Assembly (NCBI RefSeq): GCF_900660605.1 | Contig: NZ_LR215024.1 | Span: 868,001 to 932,000, forward strand | Direction: 5' to 3' | Source of the DNA: Mycoplasmopsis glycophila | GTDB lineage: Bacteria; Bacillota_I; Bacilli_A; Mycoplasmatales; Metamycoplasmataceae | DNA length: 64,000 nucleotides | Shown here: piece after piece, positions 1 through 10,649 of the stretch | Position numbering within the stretch: position 1 is the stretch's first letter | Layout of the letters: every line of letters starts with the position of its first letter | Notes under the pieces: generated by a model | Database searches by the model: none | What the model was told of the DNA's origin: nothing | What the model saw: the letters and a program-made list of their open reading frames with translations, nothing else | Program-made: the position numbers and the translations under genes

Positions 1-1777
1 CTAATAATTTTCAGTAGTCGTAAATTTCCAACATTTTTTCAGCATATTTTTCTAATAAAAGAAATGCTATATATTTATCAAATGCTTCAACAAATGTTCC
101 ATCTGACATTAGCATTGCTTTACTTCTTTTGTCTCTAATTGAATTTTTTAGGTCTGTATATGGTCTAAAATCTTCAGGTTCAAAATCATACTCTTCATTT
201 TCACTAATTTTTCTGCTTGCTTGAAGATAAAGTTGTCATACTTTATCTTTTAATTCATCGATTTTAGCAACAATTTCAACTCTTTTAGCTTCAATTTCTG
301 CTATTGGAACAGCTAAATTAGTAATAGATAAATTAGCTTCGTTGAATGTTCCTAATATTTCATAATAGGTGTTTGCTTTAGCGTTGTATTTATAATTTGA
401 AGTGTTTTCAAGATATTTTCAAAATTGATTTCAAGTTCTTCTATATCCTAATGAAGTTATATAATGCTTGCTTCCTTCAGAATTTCAAAAGTTAACCATA
501 TTTCTTCTTGTTTGAAGGTAAAATACATCAATTTTAGCTGTAGTTTCACTATCATAAATACGGTTATAAAGCGGATACTCTAATAAGTAGTTTTTACTTA
601 AATTTAGTCTAAATGAAGGGTTTACAACATCTAGTCCAACGCTATTAGATGGGAAAACATATTTAAGTGCATAGTTTTCTTCAAGGAAAACATATGAAAA
701 AACTTGTTCAGCATAATTTGCATTTTGAAGTTTTACTTTTGCGTATTGACTAATAATTTGTTCAAGGAAAGAAATAAGAGTTGTTTTAATTTCTGGACGA
801 TCATACACGCTTGCGTCATTCGCTTCTATAGCAGTTTTAATTCTCTTGAAGTTTTCAATTCTTCAATCATAAAGATCATCAATTGCTTCACTTTTTGGAT
901 AAGGTAAATCGTAGTTGAAAAGTCTTTTGTAAGCATCACCAATTTTCTTAATTCTTTCCATAGTAATTGCTAAATCAACACGGAATTGATTTCTATTTTC
1001 ATATGTTTCAGGTGTATTTCTTGTGCTTTCAAGTGAAAGTTCTGTTGATTGTCTAATGCCTTCTGCATTTGTAATGTAGTTAGCTAAAATTCTTTGTGAT
1101 TCAGGATCTTTTGGTGCTAGTGTATTTAAGAATTTAAGAAACTCTGTGTATCAATCGATTAAATATCTTTGCGCTTCCATTAATGCAAATTTACCTGAAC
1201 GTTGTCTTGGTAAAAAGTTAGCTTTTAACTCTGCAAGTTCTTCACTTAATTCATTTCCGTTGTGAACAGTTGCTAATGCAAGATCTTCATTGGCTTTTTT
1301 AAGTTCTGCTTTAAGTTTTTCAATTTCGTCATTATTTACTGTTTTTTCCAATTCACGATCAGCCACCATGTTCTCAAGTTTTGAATTTGCTTCAGCCACT
1401 AAATTTTCATTTAAAACGTGTGCAGTTTTAGTGTTTTCTACAACTTCAAAAAGTTGTGAAGACCAATCTTTAAGTAAATCTTTATAAAATTGACCTAAAG
1501 ACTCATTAACTCTTGCTTTTGCAATTGTTGTTTTAGCGTTTGCAAAGTCTTCTTTAAGTTGTAAGAAGTTTTGTTTTTGTTTACGATAAAAATTACTTGA
1601 TACTTTTGAATTATTAATGATTTCTAAAGCTGTTTCTACAAGTTTGGCGTTTTTCTCAAACTCACTTTTCTCTTGCTCTTGTGCTGCTTTTTGTGTGTCA
1701 ACACAAGATGCTAAAACAGCAAAAGTAGGTGTCGCTGCTGTTAGTAGAGAAGAAACTAAAAGTATTTTTTTCTTCAT
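1..1777 (-). CDS. Large lipoprotein, C-terminus beyond window edge
   Basis: The gene starts at 1777 with a lysine-rich signal peptide and a lipobox ending LASC, so the product should be lipid-modified at that cysteine and anchored outside the membrane. The frame stays open through several TGA-Trp codons to position 2, giving at least 592 residues; the stop lies outside the window. After the signal the chain is charged and helix-prone (many E/K/A residues, residues 25-200), followed by a less repetitive acidic region. No catalytic motif is recognised. A good AAAGGAG-type site precedes the ATG. It is probably a mycoplasma surface lipoprotein; the ligand is unknown. Confidence 0.85.
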
Positions 1778-1904
1778 ATTTACTCCTTTTTGTATTCTAA
1801 ATGTCTTTATTTTCTTATTTCTAATGCAAATAAAGTTGGAATTTTTGCATTAATATTAAAAAGTATACCAAATTATACTCTTTTACCCTTATTTTTAGTG
1901 TTTT

Positions 1905-2651
1905 TTAATCTTTTGCACTTGTTTTTTCAATTAAGTAATAAACTGCATTATCTGAAAATTCTTTTGCTTGCAAGGTTTCTTCAGCAATATTGTCACGATA
2001 ATCGTAAAAAGTTGGTTTTGGTAACCCAGCTTCTTTAAGCAAGTCCATAATTTCTTCGATTTCATAATAACAAAGTATTCCTAGTTCATTTTCAACTTGA
2101 TAAGTTAGATCGCCGAGTCTTTCGTTTTCGCTTTTTTTAATTTGAGAAAAATATTTTTCTCGGTTGCGATCGCCACTAATTGTTGGAGCTGTAAAAGCTA
2201 AAAAACCATTTTCTTTTAAACTTTTATAAGCATTTTGTAATGCTAAAACTTTATTATGATGATCAGGGATTGTCATTAGTGCATTAAAAGTAAAAAACAT
2301 AAGGTCATACTTATTTTTGCCATAAAGACCAAAACTAGTTAAATCTCCGCAAATAAACTTAACACGTTTTTGGAGTTTATGTTCTTTAGCTAATTTTCTT
2401 CCTAAATCGATTGAAAGTTCAGATAAATCATAGCAATCAATTTGATAATTAGGCATAAGTAAGCCTAAATTAATTCCAAACCTCCCAGGGCCTGAGCCTA
2501 AATCAGCAATTTTAGCGTCTTTTGGTAAGTTAAGCATTTCTAAAATCTTATGTTCTGCTTGTAAAATACCAACATTGTAAATTGCGTGTCCATAATGTAA
2601 AAGTGATTTTTCCGTATTATATGCTGCTATAAATTTTTTTGTATTTTTCAT
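1905..2651 (-). CDS. Class I SAM-dependent methyltransferase
   Basis: This encodes a 248-residue protein with the SAM-binding motif I IADLGSGPGRFG near residue 50, an acidic motif II region (CYDLS) and a motif-III-like GDL, typical of Rossmann-fold methyltransferases. The substrate cannot be read from sequence. I chose the ATG at 2651 because codons further upstream (to 2693) come from the end of the adjacent insertion sequence. The start codon and a TATAAT box 10 nt upstream both lie in the 68-bp target duplication made by that insertion, so the open frame survived while the original -35 region is now about 1.9 kb away. Confidence 0.8.
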   Translation of the reverse strand: MKNTKKFIAAYNTEKSLLHYGHAIYNVGILQAEHKILEMLNLPKDAKIADLGSGPGRFGINLGLLMPNYQIDCYDLSELSIDLGRKLAKEHKLQKRVKFICGDLTSFGLYGKNKYDLMFFTFNALMTIPDHHNKVLALQNAYKSLKENGFLAFTAPTISGDRNREKYFSQIKKSENERLGDLTYQVENELGILCYYEIEEIMDLLKEAGLPKPTFYDYRDNIAEETLQAKEFSDNAVYYLIEKTSAKD

Positions 2652-2681
2652 AAGTAATTTAATTATACAGTGAAAGCTCCC
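2614..2681. repeat. Left 68-bp target-site duplication of IS1634-like element
   Basis: Positions 2614-2681 are identical to 4551-4618 and directly flank the IS. The copy carries the first 13 codons of the methyltransferase gene plus its -10 box. Very long, variable target duplications are a known property of IS1634. Confidence 0.9.
2662..2667 (-). promoter_or_regulatory. -10 box of methyltransferase, left TSD copy
   Basis: TATAAT on the minus strand, 10 nt before the methyltransferase ATG at 2651. Its former -35 partner (TTGACT, 4624-4629) was separated from it by the IS insertion. The sequence now upstream belongs to the IS terminal repeat and offers only weak -35 matches. Confidence 0.55.
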
Positions 2682-2712
2682 CTGAGTTTCCAAGTTGTAA
2701 TGAAGAAAAAAA

Positions 2713-2741
2713 CGAATACACCTATAAATAAGGCGTATTCG
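2713..2741 (-). terminator. Rho-independent terminator of IS transposase
   Basis: CGAATAC/GTATTCG stem with A-run and T-run on either side, so it could act in both directions. It lies inside the IS end just after the transposase stop and would also limit read-through toward the methyltransferase gene. Confidence 0.7.
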
Positions 2742-2758
2742 TTTTTTGCGCTTTTAAA

Positions 2759-4419
2759 TTACAATGATAGACCATCGACTGCATATTGAAAATCACTATA
2801 TATTTTGTTTAATTCCTTATGTTCTGGGTCTAAATTATTCTTGATTTCACTTACAACTTTACCATTCACAGTCTTTGTTGTGATTGTTATAAGTTTCAAT
2901 GCATCTATAAACATATTCATTGTGAGTTTTTGGATCTCTCCATTATCTTTATAAAATTTCTTTAATTTATAAATGCAATATTTCAAAACAATTAGAGATA
3001 AAAAGCATAAAATACATGAGATTGAATATGCTCGTCTTTATAGACGTACATCGGTCTAACTTCGATTGCTGATTTTAAAGTTCTAAAACCTTCTTCGACT
3101 TTTCATTGTCCCTTATATATTTCATTTGCTTCTTTTGAATCTATATTTGTTATGTTGGTTTCAATCATATAAAAACCATCTTCATTAGCGACTTTTTTAA
3201 TTTTTTCGATATTTAATCTTCCAACTGTTTTACCATCTACATCCATATACTTTTTCTTATATTCAGGAACCAAAGCACTTAATGGTAATTCACCGTTAAT
3301 AGACTTTTTCTCCAATTTATTAATAAGATTTTGTCTTTTTATTTTGTCTAAAGTTTGTTTGGAAGGGCTAAAATAGACAAATTGTTTTCTAAAAGTATCG
3401 CTATATCTTTTTTTATTTTTATTTTTATTTTTAGCTCAAACAGATTGGACGAATCTAGATTTAGTGAAATAATCATTTTCTTGAACAAACCCTTGATCAT
3501 TTACTATAAATGCTTTATCTTCTTTTCCAAGAATATCAATACGTTTCTGAACTATATATTTATATCCTTTTTGCTCTAAATATCTTAAATTTGCATTTTG
3601 ACTAATACCCTTATCAGCAACTATTATTGTGTCTTTTGTTTTGTAAATCCTTTGCATTTCGACTAAAAATTTCACAAGAGTTTTAGAATCTGCAGTATTT
3701 CCTTCGAAAACTTTATAGTGAAAAGGAATACCATTATTATCAACTGCCATAGCCACAACAATTTGATCTTCATCATGCTTTCCATCTTTAGAAAAACCTC
3801 TTTGTCTCAAACCATCTCTTGAAAAACTTTGAAAATAAGCAGTTGTATTATCAAAATGCATTAATTTTGTGTTTCTAGTTGTCAATTCTTGCATTTTGTT
3901 ATAAATATTGACTAAAATTGTATTTTTATATTCTAAAAAAGTATCAAAATAGTTATAAATTGAAGATTTTTTTATATCTATATCATGTAAAAAGTCATTT
4001 TTGTTTTTGTATTGACAAATATAACTTCTTGGTTGAATTATTCTTGTTGCAACAATAAATTCTAATACTTCTTCTAAAGATTTGTGTTTAGTTTTCGGTA
4101 ATCCTTTAAATAAATCTAGTTCTTTAATTACTTTATAAATCAATTCAATACCAACATTTTTCACATTTGTTTCGACAGATGTTGGTTCAAGCAATTGAAA
4201 AAATTTGGTTTTAACTTCAATTTTATCTTCTCCAACAGGAACTAATTTAGCAATTGGTTTTAAATCATCGATGTTTTGCAGAGAATATTTTTCTTTAATT
4301 TCTTCTCAATAACCTAATCCAACTAAATTACCAATCCCTTTACCATATCCTTTTGATATTCCTAATGCAATGTAAATTCCTTTTGGGTTTTTTCTTTTAT
4401 ACAGAATGTAGTTACTCAT
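2759..4419 (-). pseudogene. IS1634-family transposase with C-terminal frameshift
   Basis: Start ATG at 4419, six nt after a TATAAT box (4426-4431), so apparently leaderless. The DDE residues are visible: D190 (HFDNTTAYF), D269 (VADKG) and E442/443 (KVEEGF). After residue 473 the frame meets a TAA at 2992-2994. The family-like C-terminus continues in another frame to a stop at 2759-2761. Adding one T to the T5 run read on the minus strand near 3000 would restore about 553 residues, normal for the family. The catalytic core precedes the break, so residual activity is possible, but a one-base deletion is the simplest reading. A sequencing error in the homopolymer is the alternative. Confidence 0.8.
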
Positions 4420-4550
4420 ATTTATATTATACATTATTATCATTGTAATCATTGTAAAAAATTAAAATAATTAAAAACTGTACTTATATACTATGTATAT
4501 AAGTAATAAGGTAGAAGGTATAAAAAAGAGCTTCCAACTTGGAAACTCAG

Positions 4551-4618
4551 GTATTATATGCTGCTATAAATTTTTTTGTATTTTTCATAAGTAATTTAAT
4601 TATACAGTGAAAGCTCCC
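4551..4618. repeat. Right 68-bp target-site duplication of IS1634-like element
   Basis: Identical to 2614-2681. This copy keeps the intact original promoter upstream of it. The methyltransferase start codon here (4588) now opens a chimeric frame of about 34 codons that runs into the IS end. Confidence 0.9.
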
Positions 4619-4629
4619 TAGGTAGTCAA
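4599..4629 (-). promoter_or_regulatory. Original methyltransferase promoter, now facing the IS
   Basis: TTGACT (4624-4629) and TATAAT (4599-4604) separated by 19 bp, on the minus strand. Before the insertion this would have driven the methyltransferase. It now points into the IS and could add transcription to the transposase. Confidence 0.5.
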
Positions 4630-4650
4630 AGAACGCTTTTAGTATATAAA

Positions 4651-4682
4651 AATGCACCTACTCATGTAGGAGTAGGTGCATT
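4651..4682 (-). terminator. Strong terminator of the sugar-transporter operon
   Basis: A 13-bp perfect stem (AATGCACCTACTC with its complement, 6-nt loop) followed on the minus strand by a T-rich tract, just past the stop of the last operon gene at 4697. Confidence 0.85.
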
Positions 4683-4696
4683 ATTTGAAATATTAA

Positions 4697-5401
4697 TTAT
4701 TGTTCTTCGATAACTCTAATTTGTTCTTTAAGTTTTTTAGTTTCAGCAAATCTTGTATTTAAGAATTTTGATTTTGTTAAATATCCTAATTTCTTTTTAG
4801 CTACGATTGATATGATGAGAGAAATAAAGGTACCAAATAAAGCAATTCAGAATCATTTGTAGCTAATTACGTGGATTGTTTCTTTAATATCGATTGAATA
4901 TTTTGCTCCGTCAATAATTTCAATTTTTTGTCTTGCAAAATAAGTTGGTTGTGGTTGAACTGAAATTGTAAAGAAAATAAGAGCAAAAGCTATTGTGGTT
5001 GTGTAATATAAAATTCTAAAATATTTATCACCATTGTATTTATTAGTAAATAAGTTAATCAAAATTCAAATAGTAAACACAAACGCAACAAACATAAAAC
5101 CTAAAGCTGATAATTCTAAACTATAGAAAATAGTTTTAAGAGCATAACCAGGTGAAAGAGCTCAAACTGTAGCATCATCTGTTGCTAGTTGTTTGCCTGG
5201 CTCCTTACTTTTGTTTTCTTCGATAAGTTTAGCCAAAATAAGTCTTTTATCTTCGACTAAATATTGTGAATAAGAAATCGCTTCAAAAATCAAGATAGCA
5301 AGAATGAAAAAGATAAGTGTTGCCAAAATTATTAGCATAAATTTTCTTTGCGCGTAATTTCTCGAAAGCGATCAATTACGCAATTTGTTAGTTAATTTCA
5401 T
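4697..5401 (-). CDS. Membrane protein at the end of the sugar ABC operon
   Basis: A 234-residue protein with hydrophobic segments near residues 20-42, 95-117, 130-150 and 180-205 and a basic, coiled-coil-prone C-terminus rich in K and E. No family is recognised. It starts 8 nt after the stop of the ATPase gene without a visible ribosome site, so translation is probably coupled. A strong terminator follows. Its place as the last gene of the transporter operon suggests an accessory role in that uptake system, which is inference. Confidence 0.75.
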
Positions 5402-5409
5402 TGTTATAT

Positions 5410-6627
5410 TTAATTAAGTCTCATTGTTGTTTCTTTATCAAATAAGTGAATTCTGCTTTCTTCAAATTCTAAATAAACATATGAATAAAGCTCGTATTCA
5501 GCGCTATTTGAAGCATTAACAATAAACTCAATATCTTTATTAATTTTGACAGCAACTAATTGATCTTTTCCGATTAACTCAACATTTGCAATTTTACCTT
5601 TAATACGTCCTGGAGCATCTTCTGTGAAAATACGAATATCTTCACTTCTAAATCCAGTTACAATTTCTTGATTGTTTTTTACATTCTTTTTGTTCTCTGG
5701 AAGTGTAAGAGGAATTTTAACATCACCATCAACCGAAACAACTTCACCGTTTTTATAAACAGCATCAAAAGTGTTCATTGTTGGCGAACCGATAAATTTA
5801 GCTACGAAAATGTTAGCTGGCTTAAAGTAAAGTTCTCTTCCTGTTCCGTTTTGTTGAATTTGACCATCATTGAAAACAACAATTTGATTACCCATAGTCA
5901 TCGCTTCTAATTGGTCATGTGTAACATAAATACTTGTTGTGTTAAGCATACGGTGAATATTAACAATTTCTCTACGCATGCTTTCTCTTAATTTAGCATC
6001 AAGGTTTGAAAGTGGTTCATCCATTAAGAAGACTAACGGTTTTCTTGCAATCGCTCTACCAATTGCAACACGTTGTCTTTGTCCACCAGAAAGATCTTTT
6101 GGTTTACGATATAAATATTCATCGATTTTAAGAATTTTTGCAACATCTTTAACACGACGATCAATAATATCTTTTCTTTCTTTAGCAATTTTTAAACCGA
6201 ATGAAATATTATTGTAAACGTTCATGTGTGGATAAAGAGCATAAGATTGAAAGACCATTGCGATATTTCTTTCGTTAGGTAAAAGGTTATTATATCTTTT
6301 TGAGTTAAAAAGTAAGTCCCCTTTAGTAATTGAGTTAAGGCCTGCAATCATTCTAAGAAGTGTAGTTTTTCCGCAACCTGAAGGCCCTAAAAAGATACAG
6401 AATGTTCCAGGTTTAATTTCTAAATTAATATCTTTTAAAGTATATTTTTCATTACCTTCATATTTTTTAGAAATATTAACTAATTGAATATGTGCACCAT
6501 TAGATGTATTTCCAATTTCACCAATTTCGCTGATCATTTTTTCTAAATCTAATTGTTCAAAATTTTGAAGTTCATCTAATTCGTTTGTTTCTAAAATAAT
6601 ATTTTCGTTTTTCTTTTTAAATAACAT
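5410..6627 (-). CDS. Sugar ABC transporter ATP-binding protein (MalK/MsmK/UgpC type)
   Basis: A 405-residue ATPase that energises sugar import at the inner face of the membrane. Visible motifs are Walker A GPSGCGKTT, Q-loop VFQSYALYP, signature LSGGQRQR, Walker B VFLMDEPLSNLD and H-loop THD. About 100 C-terminal residues form the MalK/UgpC-type regulatory (OB-like) domain. An acidic N-terminal extension of about 45 residues precedes the ATPase core. The start at 6627 is 2 nt after the permease stop, with GAAAGGA as ribosome site overlapping that stop. The substrate cannot be told from the ATPase. Confidence 0.92.
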   Translation of the reverse strand: MLFKKKNENIILETNELDELQNFEQLDLEKMISEIGEIGNTSNGAHIQLVNISKKYEGNEKYTLKDINLEIKPGTFCIFLGPSGCGKTTLLRMIAGLNSITKGDLLFNSKRYNNLLPNERNIAMVFQSYALYPHMNVYNNISFGLKIAKERKDIIDRRVKDVAKILKIDEYLYRKPKDLSGGQRQRVAIGRAIARKPLVFLMDEPLSNLDAKLRESMRREIVNIHRMLNTTSIYVTHDQLEAMTMGNQIVVFNDGQIQQNGTGRELYFKPANIFVAKFIGSPTMNTFDAVYKNGEVVSVDGDVKIPLTLPENKKNVKNNQEIVTGFRSEDIRIFTEDAPGRIKGKIANVELIGKDQLVAVKINKDIEFIVNASNSAEYELYSYVYLEFEESRIHLFDKETTMRLN

Positions 6628-6629
6628 AA

Positions 6630-7580
6630 CTATCCTTTCACCGCTCCATCACTTAATCCACCAACGATGTATCTTTGAAGATACATAAATAGCATAAACG
6701 CAGGAATAGAAGCTAATAAAGTCCCCATAGTGTAAGCTCCAGCTTGAATATCTTGTTGGTCGTTAAGGAATTTTTGTAACCCTACAGCTAAAGTTCTTTC
6801 TTTATCGTCTACAAGCACAAACTGTGGCAGAATAACATCTGTAAATGGAATAAGAAATGATCATAAAGCAACCATTACAAGAGCTGGTTTAATAACTGGT
6901 AATAAAATTTTGAAAAATAGTCCTCAGTTATTACATCCATCTACTTTAGCTGAATCATCTAATTCTGCACTAACTGTATCTAAATAACTTTTAACCATAA
7001 ATGTATTACCTGCAATCGCACCACCAGAATAAATGATAACAAGCATTGAAACTGGCGAAATGTGAAGTTGAGCACCCATTGTTACTAAAATATATAAAAC
7101 AATAAGTGAAGATGTAGCAGGTATCATTTGCACTAACATAATAATTGTTAAAGAGTGTTTAGAACCAGCAAATTTGAAACGAGAATATGCATATGCATTA
7201 AGCGCAACTGTAACTGTTGAAATAATAGATGTTAAAGTTGCGATATAAATTGTGTTTCCATATCAAGTTGTAAATGAACTTTTTGGAGATGTAAATAAGT
7301 ATGTTAAGTTGTCAAAGCCAAAAGAAAATGGTGTAACACTAACATAACGAGGGTTTGAAGTATTAAATGAAGCAACAATTAATGAAACGATCGGGAAGAG
7401 AATAATTAAAGCTCAAACTATTAAAATAAGGTAATTAAAGAAGAGTCAAATCATTTCAAGAGGTGTTGGGGGTTTAGTATCTGATTCGTTAAATTTCAAT
7501 CTTTTTGGTTGTAATTTCTTTTTCGAAACATTTGTTTTATTAAATGTAAATTCGTAAAAATTATTTTTCTTAAATCACAT
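6630..7580 (-). CDS. Sugar ABC transporter permease (MalG-like)
   Basis: A 316-residue inner-membrane permease with about six hydrophobic segments. The EAA-loop region that docks on the ATPase is visible as a sequence around DDSAKVDGCNN followed by ILLPVIKP, as in MalG/UgpE proteins. A basic, proline-containing N-terminal tail of about 50 residues precedes the first helix. The ribosome site AAGGAG lies 8 nt before the ATG, and the gene begins 1 nt after the preceding permease stop. It should form the channel with the MalF-like protein encoded upstream. Confidence 0.9.
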
Positions 7581-7581
7581 A

Positions 7582-10500
7582 TTAATCTCTCCTTGACATT
7601 GATTTGATAAATCCTCTTGCTGCTAAACCAATACTGAATAATGAGGCTAATGTTGCAAGTGCAGCTCCGAATGCTTGGTTTCCGTCGATTTTAACTGCAC
7701 CAGTTGTAAGTTTATAAACTCATGAAATGATAATGTCTGTTGAAGCTTCACCGAATGTAGTTGCATATGAATATGCAGGACCACCACCAGTGAAGATAGA
7801 AATGGTTGTAAAGTTGTTAAATGCCGCAACGAATTGTCCAATTAACATTGGGGCAATCGCTAAAAGTAACGAAGGTAAAGTAAGGTATCAAAATAGATGT
7901 TTACCTTTCGCTCCATCAACCGAACCAGCTTCATAAATATCTTTTGGTATCGATTGTAAATTACCTGTAACAAGCATGAAAATTCATGCATAACCAATTC
8001 ATGTTTGAACTAAAATAACTAAAACTCTAGCTGTTCCAATTTCTTGCAATCATGAACGTGGTTCAATATTAAATAATTTAAGAAGAATAAAGTTCACTAA
8101 CCCCGTTTCTCCTGATGCAAACATGTTTTTCATGAATCCAAGAGTAACGAAAGCAGGAATTGCTCAAGGTAAGATGAAAATTAATCTAAAGTATTTTTTA
8201 CCAATTAATCTCTTGTTATTTGCAAGAATCGCAATTAAAAGACCTAAACAAATTGGCAAGATAGTAGATGCAAATGTTCAAATTAATGTTCAACCTAAAA
8301 CGTTTCCGATTGATTGAATTAAATTTGCTTTTCTAAAGATTCATCATTTTCCTCATTGCTCTAATCCAACTCAATCTACTGTTTGTGTAGGTGCTTGGTG
8401 GTTAAATCCAAAGTTGGTAAATGAAATTAAAATAGATGTTACAACAGGAGCAACTACTATAAAGATCATTAAAAATCATCCAAAAAGTGAAATCATTCAA
8501 GGGAAACCTGATGTTTGTAATCAACGTTTGGTATGACTTCATCTGCTTGCACGCGATCCTTGATAAAGGCTTTTTGCTACTCTGCTTGCACCAATTGCAG
8601 ATACCGCAAAGTATATTATTGAAAAGGTTAAAAGAATAACCGAAACTACCCCTCCAAAAAGGAAGTAACGCGCATCAGGAAAATGACCTAAGTCAGCATT
8701 AAATCCGCTTGCTCCAAGGTCTATAAATCCAAAAATACCATTCATATTAGAAGTATAGAAACCTAATGAGAAAGGAATCGCAAATCCTCAAACAACTGCT
8801 GTAAAGAGCAACATTAAAATTCCTTTAATGTATTGTCTAAAGTATGTTATTTCAGGTAAACCAGGACAAATAAATCCTAATATTGTTGCAATAAGTTTAA
8901 TGTTTTTATGTGTTTCAACAGGTATAGTTTTTTGCGCTTCATTAATTTTACTTTCATAAATTTTACGGTTAACTTTTACTTCCGCTCTTCTACGGAAGAA
9001 AAGACTCTTTAAAATTTCTCTATTTTTTAAGATTTTTGATTCAAGTTTAACTGTATATCTAGCTTCTTTAGCTTTGATTTTAATTTCAATTTTTTTGTTC
9101 TTAACAGCTTGTTTTGAAATTTCTTTATTTTTAACTTTTTCACTTAATTCTTCTAGATCTTTTTTGTAAACTTTGTTAATTTCTCCAAATTTTACTTTTG
9201 CATCCTCTTGCTCTTCTTTGAACATTCCATTTACTTTAAGAATTTGGAGTTCAAATTTAGCTAGAATTTTTTCTTTTAAGAATTTAATTCTAGTTTTTCT
9301 AGCTTCAATAAATCATTCTCTTAAAGCATTTGATTCTTCTTGTTTAAATTCTGCTTCATAACTGTACAATCTATATGTTTTTGATACATTTTTAAGATAT
9401 TCAGATTTAACAAGTGCTTTTGCTTCTTTTTTAACTTGAAGTAAGTTGCTGCAGTTAAAGAAGTATTTAAAAGCAATTTTGTATAAAGCATAATGTGGGT
9501 TTGAATCATGATTTAATTCTTTTAATTGATTTAATGTTTTATTATAAATTGCTTTTAAAGTTCCTAAATCTGTCACGTTTTTGTGCTGATCATTTAAAGT
9601 GACTTTTGAGTCTGTTTGTTTATTAATAAAACTGATAAAATCATTTGCGTTCTTGATTAGAAACTTGTATTCAAAAATTGGTAATAATTTATCTTTTTGC
9701 ACTTTTAATACGCTACGTACCTTTTGTGCTTCTGATTTAATTTGCTTAATTTTAGCTACGTTAGCTTTTTCGTTAGCTAAAATTTGGGCTTTGTGGTTTT
9801 TGATTTTAGTTAAAGCTTCTTTTTTGTAGTTTTCAGCTTTTGTTTTTAATTCTTCTGTTTTTAAATTAAATTCATTTTCTAATTCGACTATTCTTTGGTT
9901 CGCGCTTAAAATGATGTTATTTTTCTCATTTAAGTAAAGCTCTCTTTGAAGCTTTTTAGTTTCATTGTATTTTGAAACCAAAAGATCTTTTTGTTTGATT
10001 AATTTGGCTCTTTTGATTTCTAATTTTGCATAAAAATCTTGAAGAAAAGCTGATGGATCATATTTTGAAGATAAAAACTGAACTTCATATGCTGATAAAT
10101 AAGGTTGTAATTTATCAAAGTCAAAATCACGATCTTGGAATTTCTTAAGGTAAATTAACACAGCATTAAATAAACAGTGTTTTTGGAAAAGTTCTGTTTC
10201 TGTTGAATTAACATTCTTTTGTAATTTTTGAATGTTTGCTACTTTATCTTCAAAGTCATCACCAGTGTGTTCGAGTGAATAGACAAAATCTTTAACATAT
10301 TTTTTGTTTGCTTTTTTAGTGCTTCTAATTTTTTTGAGTTCAAAATTGATTAGTTTTTTAACATCATCTACGAAAGCAAGTTTTTTGATTGAATCTTTGT
10401 AAACTTTAAGTTTATTTAAATAAGCAACTTTATTGCTATCTAATTCTCTTTTTAAATTGTCATTGATTTTGGTTTTAGCTCTTAAAAACAAGTCTTTTTC

Positions 10501-10647
10501 AACGTTATATCTAGTTTTAGTGTTTTCACTTAAACGAGTAAAGACGTTATTAACTTGGTGTTTATAAGCTTTTAAAGTATCTGCAGTTTCTGGTAATTTG
10601 CTTTCAAATTCTTCACCGTATCAATTATAAAGTTTAAGCTTCTCCAT
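7582..10647 (-). CDS. Sugar ABC transporter permease (MalF-like) with giant N-terminal coiled-coil extension
   Basis: A 1021-residue product in one continuous frame. Residues from about 580 onward are a normal MalF/UgpA-type permease, with multiple membrane helices and the EAA loop (YEAGSVDGA, then LTLPSL). The first membrane segments contain a PGLP...YIKGILML stretch resembling the N-terminal hairpin of some Firmicute MalF proteins. The first 575 residues are hydrophilic, rich in K, E, N and L and coiled-coil prone. MalF homologues are usually 300-500 residues, so the extension more than doubles the protein. The ribosome site GGGAGG is 6 nt before the ATG. The extension is probably cytoplasmic; its role is unknown. 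Confidence 0.88.
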
Positions 10648-10649
10648 TC

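Larger units (their letters stand above)
2682..4550 (-). mobile_element. IS1634-family insertion sequence, 1869 bp
   Basis: The element is bounded by a perfect 16-bp inverted repeat (2682-2697 and 4535-4550, beginning CTGAGTTTCC) and by the 68-bp direct repeats. It holds one transposase gene on the minus strand, read from the 4550 end, and a terminator hairpin (2713-2741) just beyond that gene. Family assignment rests on the transposase (IS4/IS1634-type DDE), the element length and the unusually long duplication. It landed across the promoter and start of the methyltransferase gene. Confidence 0.88.

Noticed and set aside
2651-2693. Upstream start at 2693 for the methyltransferase
   Set aside because: The extra 14 codons come from the IS terminal repeat and the end of the duplication; the TATAAT box lies inside them.
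9313-10491. Separate coiled-coil protein gene upstream of the permease core
   Set aside because: The frame runs without TAA or TAG from 10647 to the permease stop at 7582, broken only by TGA-Trp codons, and no internal ribosome site is evident.
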